Below, piece by piece: positions 51,944-57,048 of a DNA stretch of 57,048 nt. Numbering within the stretch: position 1 is the first letter of the stretch; each line of letters begins with the position of its first letter. Under the pieces are notes generated by a model. It saw only the letters and a list, made by a program, of their open reading frames with translations, did no database searches and was not told the origin of the DNA. The stretch comes from RGIG1959 sp045604545 (GTDB lineage Bacteria; Bacillota; Clostridia; Oscillospirales; Acutalibacteraceae). The translations under genes and the position numbers were made by a program. The stretch is from assembly GCA_045604545.1 (NCBI GenBank), contig JAZUOG010000005.1:1-57048 (forward strand), in the 5' to 3' direction.

Positions 51944-53147
51944 AGGTCGCTTTGAAGTTGTAAATCGGCTTGATGTGCGCGACAATCTCGGCAGTCGGCT
52001 CAATCCCCTGCACGATCTCGTCCATGGTTTTGTATGCCATCGGCGACTCGTCGAGCGTCGAGGTAGTGACGCAGGTGGTGTAAATGCCCACCATCTGCTC
52101 CTCATACTCCGCCATCGTCAGTCGCTCAAATGCCGCCGAACGGGACATCAACCGACCCGCACCGTGCGGTGCGGAGCAGTTCCACTCCTCGTTGCCCTTG
52201 CCGATACAAATGAGTGCTCCGTCGCGCATATTGATCGGGATGAGCAACCGCTCGCCCGCCTTCGCCGAAACCGAACCCTTGCGAAGGATCCGCTCATCCA
52301 CATCGATATAATTGTGTACGGTCTCAAAGGCATCGACAGCGGTAAGCGACATCTCAGACAACAGAATCTCCGCCATTTTCTCGCGGTTACGCTTTGCAAA
52401 CTGCTGACAGATACGGATATCGTGCAGATAATCCTCCATAAACGAACCGTAGAGGTAGCAAAGGTCGCGCGGCATCGTCGGCTCCTTTGCCTCCCACTCC
52501 GCCTCAAGCTGTTTGAGTGCCGCCTGAATCTCGCCCCGTCGTCCCTGCTCTTTATAGGTACGGATGAGCTCCTCGCGCTTTTTAAAATACTCCTCTTTAC
52601 CGAGATTGAGATCCACGGCGATCTGCTGATAATACTCCGCGACCTGCGTACCCAAGTTACGGCTACCCGAATGGATCACCAGATACTTATTGCCCTGTGC
52701 ATCGGCATCGATCTCAATGAAATGATTGCCGCCGCCAAGCGTGCCGAGGCTTCGCTCCAGACGTTTGGTATCTCTCAAGTTGCGGTAACAGCGAAGTGCA
52801 GTCAAATCAAACCGCTCCTGCCGTCCCTCCCACACATTGTGTCCGCAGGGAATCGTGTGTGCCGCCGCATCAAACTCCTCGAGGTCAATCGCCACGTTTC
52901 CGAGGGCGACGGTGTACATACCGCATCCGATATCAACACCAACCATGTTGGGCACAACCTTATCGACGATGGTCATCGTGGTGCCGATGGTACAACCCTT
53001 TCCCGCGTGGACATCGGGCATGATGCGGATCTTCGAAGCAGAAAACGCCTCGCTATCGCACACGGCTTTGATTTGTTCGCGTGCCGTCTCCTCTACTGTA
53101 TTGGTATAGCAAACAGCGGTATTGTGTGTACCGATAATCTCGATCAT
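51942..53147 (-). CDS. rtcB: RNA-splicing/repair ligase RtcB
   Basis: 401 residues from ATG 53145-53147 after AAAGGAGA. RtcB motifs: DVHAGKG, GVDIGCGM (metal ligand C75), GTLGGGNHFIE, HSGSRNLG and SAPHGAGRLMSR with H328 as the guanylylated histidine. It joins 2',3'-cyclic-phosphate or 3'-phosphate ends to 5'-OH ends, as left by tRNA-cutting toxins. It follows the slipin gene by 22 bp. Confidence 0.95.
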   Translation of the reverse strand: MIEIIGTHNTAVCYTNTVEETAREQIKAVCDSEAFSASKIRIMPDVHAGKGCTIGTTMTIVDKVVPNMVGVDIGCGMYTVALGNVAIDLEEFDAAAHTIPCGHNVWEGRQERFDLTALRCYRNLRDTKRLERSLGTLGGGNHFIEIDADAQGNKYLVIHSGSRNLGTQVAEYYQQIAVDLNLGKEEYFKKREELIRTYKEQGRRGEIQAALKQLEAEWEAKEPTMPRDLCYLYGSFMEDYLHDIRICQQFAKRNREKMAEILLSEMSLTAVDAFETVHNYIDVDERILRKGSVSAKAGERLLIPINMRDGALICIGKGNEEWNCSAPHGAGRLMSRSAAFERLTMAEYEEQMVGIYTTCVTTSTLDESPMAYKTMDEIVQGIEPTAEIVAHIKPIYNFKAT

Positions 53148-53169
53148 GCGGGTCTCTCCTTTCATTACA

Positions 53170-54270
53170 TTATCCGGTACTTCTGAGAATACCGGTGAGC
53201 TGTGTCAAAACATCCCCGTTTCCGTTCAGATTGATGTTGCCGACATTTTCGCAAATGCGCTCCACATACTCCAGCTCCTTCAGTCTGTAAAGCGTCGGGT
53301 TCTCCTCCATCATACGGGCCGTATTCAAAAGCGATCTGGTGGACGCCACCTCTTCGCGACGCGTGATCACATTCGCCTGTGCGCGTTTTTCAGCGATCAA
53401 CACGGTATTCATAATATCGCGAATCTCACCGGGAAGGATCAAATCCTTTACGCCGGCATCCGTAATATCAACGAACAACTCTTTCCCTTTGACTTTCAGT
53501 TTCTCAAACACATAGGCCGAGAGCTGCTCTTTGTTTTCGAGAATATCATCGAGTCGGTATTGACCGACATACTCACGCAGGGCAAGCTGTGCCGCTACAT
53601 GCATCTGCTCCTCAAAATCATCAATTTCGGTTAAGATTTTCACATAGTCCGTGATTCGATACTGACACACGAAGTTGATGCGAACCGAAACCTTATCTTT
53701 TGTCAGCATTTCTTGTCCGACAATGTTCATTTGCGTCAGTCTTGTGTCAACGAAACCCACGTCGACCTTGACGGCATTTTTCCAGAAATAGTAGGTGCCT
53801 GCGTCCAGAATACGAACGAATTTTTGATTGAAATACAGACGTGCTTTCTGATATTCGGCAACCTCGATTTTCGTATAATAGATCGCAGGGATTTTCGAAA
53901 AGATGTATTCCGGCACCTCTTCACTCACTTCGGGAGTGGCGATATCCACAACCGTGTAGTCATGCCTATCCGTTACTGCCCAAAAGGCGTACTTGCCACT
54001 GCGAAGTACCGAAGCAAATTTACCGTTGACAAAATGAAGTGCCAACTGCTCATCGCCTACTTCCACAACCGACGTGACCTGTGCGATTGCAGGATCGCTC
54101 AACAGTGTGTCCACCGCGCATCGTGCGGATTGAATCGGACGATCCATTTCAAGCACTTCGATCACTCTGCCTCCATAGGCATAATACTTGCCGGGAGTAA
54201 GCAGCTTCTCATACTTTCCGTTTTTAAACAACAGTCCGCGCTGATTGTCTTGAATCATCATCGTTTTCAT
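53170..54270 (-). CDS. SPFH/band-7 (slipin-type) protein
   Basis: 366 residues without a clear membrane segment at the start. It begins MKTMMIQDNQRGLLFKNGKY, then two N-terminal beta modules, and a band-7/SPFH core (VGFVDTRLTQMNIVGQEMLT, KDKVSVRINFVCQYRI, LREYVGQYRLDDILENKEQL in part, VKDLILPGEIRDIMNTVL) with a C-terminal helix (AEKRAQANVITRREEVASTR). SPFH proteins build membrane or protein scaffolds. Slipins beside RtcB are known from RNA-repair operons. AAGGAGGG lies 11 bases before the ATG. Confidence 0.82.
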   Translation of the reverse strand: MKTMMIQDNQRGLLFKNGKYEKLLTPGKYYAYGGRVIEVLEMDRPIQSARCAVDTLLSDPAIAQVTSVVEVGDEQLALHFVNGKFASVLRSGKYAFWAVTDRHDYTVVDIATPEVSEEVPEYIFSKIPAIYYTKIEVAEYQKARLYFNQKFVRILDAGTYYFWKNAVKVDVGFVDTRLTQMNIVGQEMLTKDKVSVRINFVCQYRITDYVKILTEIDDFEEQMHVAAQLALREYVGQYRLDDILENKEQLSAYVFEKLKVKGKELFVDITDAGVKDLILPGEIRDIMNTVLIAEKRAQANVITRREEVASTRSLLNTARMMEENPTLYRLKELEYVERICENVGNINLNGNGDVLTQLTGILRSTG

Positions 54271-54306
54271 AGTATGTACACCCTCCTTAAAGGTTTATCA
54301 GCGTTG

Positions 54307-54468
54307 GCAATTACTCATGCAACACAAGCGGCCGAAAACGTAAGTATTCTTTGCCTCTATGCGGAAAGCACACTTTTGGCACAGAGCAAAATAACACGGT
54401 ATCGGTTTTCGGGCAAGGCGTGTGTTGCATTGCGTCGGAAACCTTGGTTTCCGACGCGGAGTAATTGC
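54307..54468 (-). ncRNA. Large multi-arm stem RNA
   Basis: Outer stem GCAATTACTC/GAGTAATTGC (10 bp), then ATGCAACACA/TGTGTTGCAT and CCGAAAAC/GTTTTCGG on one arm, and the hairpin CGTCGGAAACC/GGTTTCCGACG on the other. The minus-strand 5' end reads ACAGCAATTACTC, like the ACAGCAA motif of the array units. The stretch 54271-54780 carries no protein gene. Confidence 0.6.
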
Positions 54469-54554
54469 TGTTTTTCATGTGACTCGTGTACGGTTGTACA
54501 CAGCTTTTGTTGCCGTTTCCGGCATCTTCCAAACCACTGGCGATATGCTTGCTT

Positions 54555-54662
54555 GCATACGGCGGGATTCGAACCCGCGTAAAGTGGGGAGTTGAACCCC
54601 ATCGATCCTAGAGGAAACCTCTTTCTCGATTGCCCGGCGCAAACGATTCTTCGGGCATACAC
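54555..54662 (-). ncRNA. Second tRNA-like element, with extra arms
   Basis: Ends GTGTATG/CGTATGC can pair over seven positions (three wobbles). Inside lie CCCG...CGGG, the arm ATCGA...TCGAT enclosing GAGGTTTCCTC, an arm GGGG-TTCAACT-CCCC and a canonical T-arm GCGGG-TTCGAAT-CCCGC. It ends with an A discriminator. There is no normal anticodon arm, so this is not a decoding tRNA. It resembles the tRNA-like modules known on some bacterial Y RNAs. Confidence 0.6.
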
Positions 54663-54732
54663 GATCGGCATTGCCGTGTGCACCGCGGTGAAAGATATAT
54701 CAAACACCCGCTTGAAGGAACCTTGCAAACAC

Positions 54733-54777
54733 AGTTTACCAAGTCTTTCCTGTTTCTTCACGGAAAAAAAGCTGCGA
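54733..54777 (-). promoter_or_regulatory. Promoter-like block before the upstream RNA region
   Basis: GTGAAG-17-TAAACT in a segment closely matching 51887-51932 (TTCGCAGCTTTTT..TCCGTGAA...TTGGTAAA). Confidence 0.55.
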
Positions 54778-54803
54778 ACTTCAAAGAAGTCCACAGCTTT
54801 TTT
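54764..54803 (-). terminator. Terminator after the second WYL gene
   Basis: AGCTGTGGACTT and AAGTTCGCAGCT form a stem that overlaps the WYL stop codon, followed by seven T residues on the minus strand. It could separate regulator and effector transcription. Confidence 0.75.
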
Positions 54804-55689
54804 GGCTTTTTAGCTTATCGATAATGAGGTTTTTGAAGTGGTCGGGGCCGAGCACCTCCACCGTCGGGCCGAATTGCAACACCCGTATCACCATTTCGGG
54901 AGCATCGTCACGATCATAACGCATATACAACCGATACGCGCCGTCCATCCGCTCGGCACGTTTCTCAAAATGGGCAAAGTGCATCATACATCGCTCGAGC
55001 GTATTGCGTTCCTCGCTGACCCGCAGTTCGAGCGTGTCATACTGTGTTTCGACAGGGCGAGCGTCGATCACATATTCGCCGTTATACAAACGGCATTTGG
55101 TGATACGCGCCAGATTGACCGACCGCACAAACCCACAGCCACTTGTGATCAGACGGAATTTATCGTCCTTTTCGGAATACTCCAGCTTTTCCGGCACACA
55201 GCGCACATACATCGTTTTACCGCGGCGGTTGGTCATTTCGATGCGCAGATCCTGTCGATTTCGCATCGCCGAAAGAATGGTGTGAAAACGCGCGATGTAC
55301 TGCTCATCCTCAAACGGATCGCCATCGGCATAGCGGTCATAAACAGCGATATCCGCCGACGTGAACAGCGGCTCCACATCTGACAGATCGCCGAAATCGA
55401 CGCCGAAAAGCCGCACGCGGGGATCAAGCGAGATCGCTTTGAGCCAGCGTTTTTGCAAAACGGTCAGCGGCATCGTCGGGACGTGTCTGATCGGTGTCGA
55501 CAAATCAGGGGTCATCAGCTGCCACTTTTCGCTTTTGAGCGAAGGAAGCACCGTGAGTAAGCTTTCGCCGAAAGCATGCTCACACACAAGCGCGTTCAAG
55601 CTCTTTTCGTCGGTGTTGCCTTCGAGCAGGGCGGTAAGGATCTTTGCCACCGCCGTGTAATAGGCGGAATAGACCTCGTGAAAAATCAT
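54781..55689 (-). CDS. WYL-domain regulatory protein 2
   Basis: 302 residues. WYL-type C-terminal region with RVRLFGVDFGDLSD, FEDEQYIARFHTIL, RRGKTMYVRCVPEKLEYSE and a C-terminal WCX-like segment (GAYRLYMRYDRDDAPEMVIRVLQFGPTVEVL in part). No clear N-terminal DNA-binding domain, so it may partner with the adjacent WYL protein. Starts four bases inside that gene's end. WYL domains sense ligands, often nucleic acids. Confidence 0.75.
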   Translation of the reverse strand: MIFHEVYSAYYTAVAKILTALLEGNTDEKSLNALVCEHAFGESLLTVLPSLKSEKWQLMTPDLSTPIRHVPTMPLTVLQKRWLKAISLDPRVRLFGVDFGDLSDVEPLFTSADIAVYDRYADGDPFEDEQYIARFHTILSAMRNRQDLRIEMTNRRGKTMYVRCVPEKLEYSEKDDKFRLITSGCGFVRSVNLARITKCRLYNGEYVIDARPVETQYDTLELRVSEERNTLERCMMHFAHFEKRAERMDGAYRLYMRYDRDDAPEMVIRVLQFGPTVEVLGPDHFKNLIIDKLKSQKSCGLL

Positions 55690-56939
55690 ACTTCCACCTC
55701 CCCGATGCCATACAGTGTATACATTGTCTCCAGATCGCGCCTAAACTGATTTTCAAGCGTACGATTGGAAAAGTGAAGCTCCGTAATACGACAGATAAAG
55801 GTGCGGATCCACGGGATCATTTCGTTGACATCGTAAACCTGAGCGGAGAACCGATAGGTGTGCTCGTCGAGCTTTTCCACACTGCCGCACCGTTTTTCGC
55901 GCTGAAGGCGACCGACGATGTGTTCCTCGTTATCCGATACCCGCACCGTGAAGGAAACACTCTCAAGGCGCTCCTCGCGGTCAAGGCGTCGTTTGGCGGT
56001 CACACCCCACATATGCGCTTGCATACGGTCAAGTTCGGCGCGAAGCTCATCGAACCGCGGTGTCGGTTCTTCGAGCGTGACATCCGACAGATAATCGATG
56101 CGAAACGATTTGATCGCGTTGAAAGCGGGCTGGTAGGCAAGCAGGTGTTGTCGCCCGTTTTGCGTGCTGATAAACACGCGAAGCGGGACAATGCGATTCC
56201 GTCGGGGTTCATCCTCCCGCCGTGAATTGTTTGAAACCGTGACAACGCATTTTTTCTGCATCGCCTCCAGAAGCGAACACAGCACAGCGCTGTCAAGAGC
56301 GGAGGTGATATAATGGTGCTTAAAGCGCACGCGATCCGCATGGGACGGGTATTTGTCAAGAAGAAACGAGCCGATCACCCCACACGGACAAATCTCCGAC
56401 GCAAAGTGAAGTGCCTCTGTGTCGGCAGGAAGATCGGGACTGTCGGCACGGCGGTACACCGTCTGCCGTCTCTGCTTTTCGGCAATCACAATGCCTTCTG
56501 CCGCATATTCCTTGAGCTTTTTGCGCACGGTCGATTCATCCACGCTCATCGGAGCATCGAATCCGTCGAAATACGATTCCATCCGCGACAAAATGTCCGA
56601 AAGCGTCAAACGCTCCGAAGGGTCAAACAGAATATCCAGCAATATAAAATGCAACGTGATGTCGCGATCGGTGAAGCTTTTCGCCTTCCACGCTTTATAC
56701 AGCGGATTGTGCACCGACACACGACTGTCAATGGAGAGGAACATCGTTTTGCCCTCGGGTGTGCGCACAAACTGCATATGCTCGCCGAGCCAGCTCTCCA
56801 TACGACGGCGCTCGTCGTCATACAAACGCGCACTTTTTTGGTCATAGTCACTGCGACTCTTAAAGCCGTACACATAAAAGTCGCGCATATACGCACGGAT
56901 CTTTTCAAAATTTTTGATCAGCTCGTTGTACGCCGACAC
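55686..56939 (-). CDS. WYL-domain transcriptional regulator 1
   Basis: 417 residues from GTG (56937-56939) after AAGGGGG. The upstream in-frame start is rejected because it lies inside the promoter. A helix-turn-helix region sits at about 120-170 (LTLSDILSRMESYFDGFD, STVRKKLKEYAAEGIV), followed by a WYL domain (NRIVPLRVFISTQNGRQHLLAYQPAF, given in part) and a WCX C-terminus (HLVGRLQREKR-like). First gene of the RNA-repair operon and its probable switch. Confidence 0.82.
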   Translation of the reverse strand: MSAYNELIKNFEKIRAYMRDFYVYGFKSRSDYDQKSARLYDDERRRMESWLGEHMQFVRTPEGKTMFLSIDSRVSVHNPLYKAWKAKSFTDRDITLHFILLDILFDPSERLTLSDILSRMESYFDGFDAPMSVDESTVRKKLKEYAAEGIVIAEKQRRQTVYRRADSPDLPADTEALHFASEICPCGVIGSFLLDKYPSHADRVRFKHHYITSALDSAVLCSLLEAMQKKCVVTVSNNSRREDEPRRNRIVPLRVFISTQNGRQHLLAYQPAFNAIKSFRIDYLSDVTLEEPTPRFDELRAELDRMQAHMWGVTAKRRLDREERLESVSFTVRVSDNEEHIVGRLQREKRCGSVEKLDEHTYRFSAQVYDVNEMIPWIRTFICRITELHFSNRTLENQFRRDLETMYTLYGIGEVEV

Positions 56940-56963
56940 GATGCACACCCCCTTTTTATCATC

Positions 56964-56992
56964 AGTATACACCGCCGCTCCGATTCCGTCAA
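56964..56992 (-). promoter_or_regulatory. Promoter of the WYL-slipin-rtcB operon
   Basis: On the minus strand, TTGACG (56987-56992) and TATACT (56964-56969), 17-bp spacer; transcription would start ~20 nt before the GTG. Confidence 0.8.
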
Positions 56993-57030
56993 CGGCAAGC
57001 CGACTGCAAAAAACTAGACCCGCCCAACAT

Positions 57031-57048
57031 GGGGGGGGGGGGGGGCGG
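57031..57048. other. Poly-G contig end, probably an artefact
   Basis: Fifteen consecutive G residues followed by CGG at the very end of the window. No biological element is suggested; two-colour sequencing often produces false G-runs at read ends. Confidence 0.75.

Noticed and set aside
54733..54777. A sigma-54 promoter upstream of the RNA region (TTGG…TTGC)
   Set aside because: The GG-to-GC distance is 12 rather than 10 bp and the GC is missing in the homologous block at 51887-51932.
57031..57045. A biological poly-G or G-quadruplex element
   Set aside because: It is at the extreme contig end and of the form produced by sequencing artefacts.

Overview
The window suggests a chromosomal contig from a spore-forming, anaerobic Gram-positive of the Clostridia (Oscillospiraceae-like), probably assembled from a metagenome. 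Supporting signs are the rpoB-rpoC-rpsL-rpsG-fusA-tuf block, dipicolinate synthase genes behind a sigma-K-like promoter, Firmicutes-type LexA boxes (CGAAC-N4-GTTCG), a dockerin-bearing secreted amidase, DUF421/DUF4363 and Asp23/FakA/RecG neighbours, and near-consensus sigma-A promoters. The right end finishes in a 15-G tract that looks like a sequencing artefact. The left 2.3 kb is visibly more AT-rich than the rest, and the composition changes inside tuf, so an assembly join or a recombination joint there is possible. || LAYOUT. 1-2.3 kb: AT-rich accessory DNA with the start of an unknown gene, a broken RelB/ParE-like toxin-antitoxin locus separated by a leucine-rich-repeat protein, two copies of a ~160-bp inverted-repeat element (one inserted in frame in the antitoxin gene), and a small basic protein. 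2.3-14.5 kb: leftward tuf, fusA, rpsG, rpsL, rpoC, rpoB. 14.7-15.8 kb: DUF421 and DUF4363 membrane proteins, rightward. 15.8-31.6 kb: one leftward operon holding a compact short-tailed-phage (P22-like) head, packaging and lysis module: zinc-ribbon protein, TerS, TerL, portal, scaffold, capsid, tail fibre with an M14-type metallopeptidase domain, amidase endolysin, XhlA-like protein, holin, connector, gp10-like protein, deaminase-type toxin, two tandem immunity-like proteins and a coiled-coil protein. It has no integrase, repressor or replication gene, and its single strong promoter carries a LexA box, with two more in the leader. It therefore looks like a domesticated, SOS-controlled particle. 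31.8-48.3 kb: ordinary chromosomal genes (membrane protein, DUF2019, lipoprotein, amidase-SH3-dockerin, ComEC-like lipoprotein, gap, rpe, GtrA, split TSUP pair, dpaAB, fakA, asp23, recG), with a ~750-bp patch of interspersed hairpin repeats at 34.8-35.5 kb. || 48.4-57 kb: a leftward RNA-repair locus: two WYL regulators, a structured-RNA region, an SPFH/slipin, an RtcB ligase, a dense array of structured RNAs, a TROVE-like/vWA (DUF2828, Ro-like) protein and a YcgL/RlaP-type nucleotidyltransferase. The array between rtcB and the Ro-like gene holds seven 80-125-nt units. Each is closed by a different but perfectly or almost perfectly complementary stem (covariation) followed by a conserved ACAGC-like motif, and one tRNA-like 73-mer lies among them. 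A second, longer tRNA-like element and a large multi-arm stem lie between the slipin and WYL genes. Both RNA regions start with the same terminator-plus-promoter-like block. The simplest reading is a family of Y-RNA-like or tRNA-mimic RNAs serving a Ro/RtcB repair ribonucleoprotein under WYL control. This locus and the SOS-controlled phage module are the two most notable systems here.
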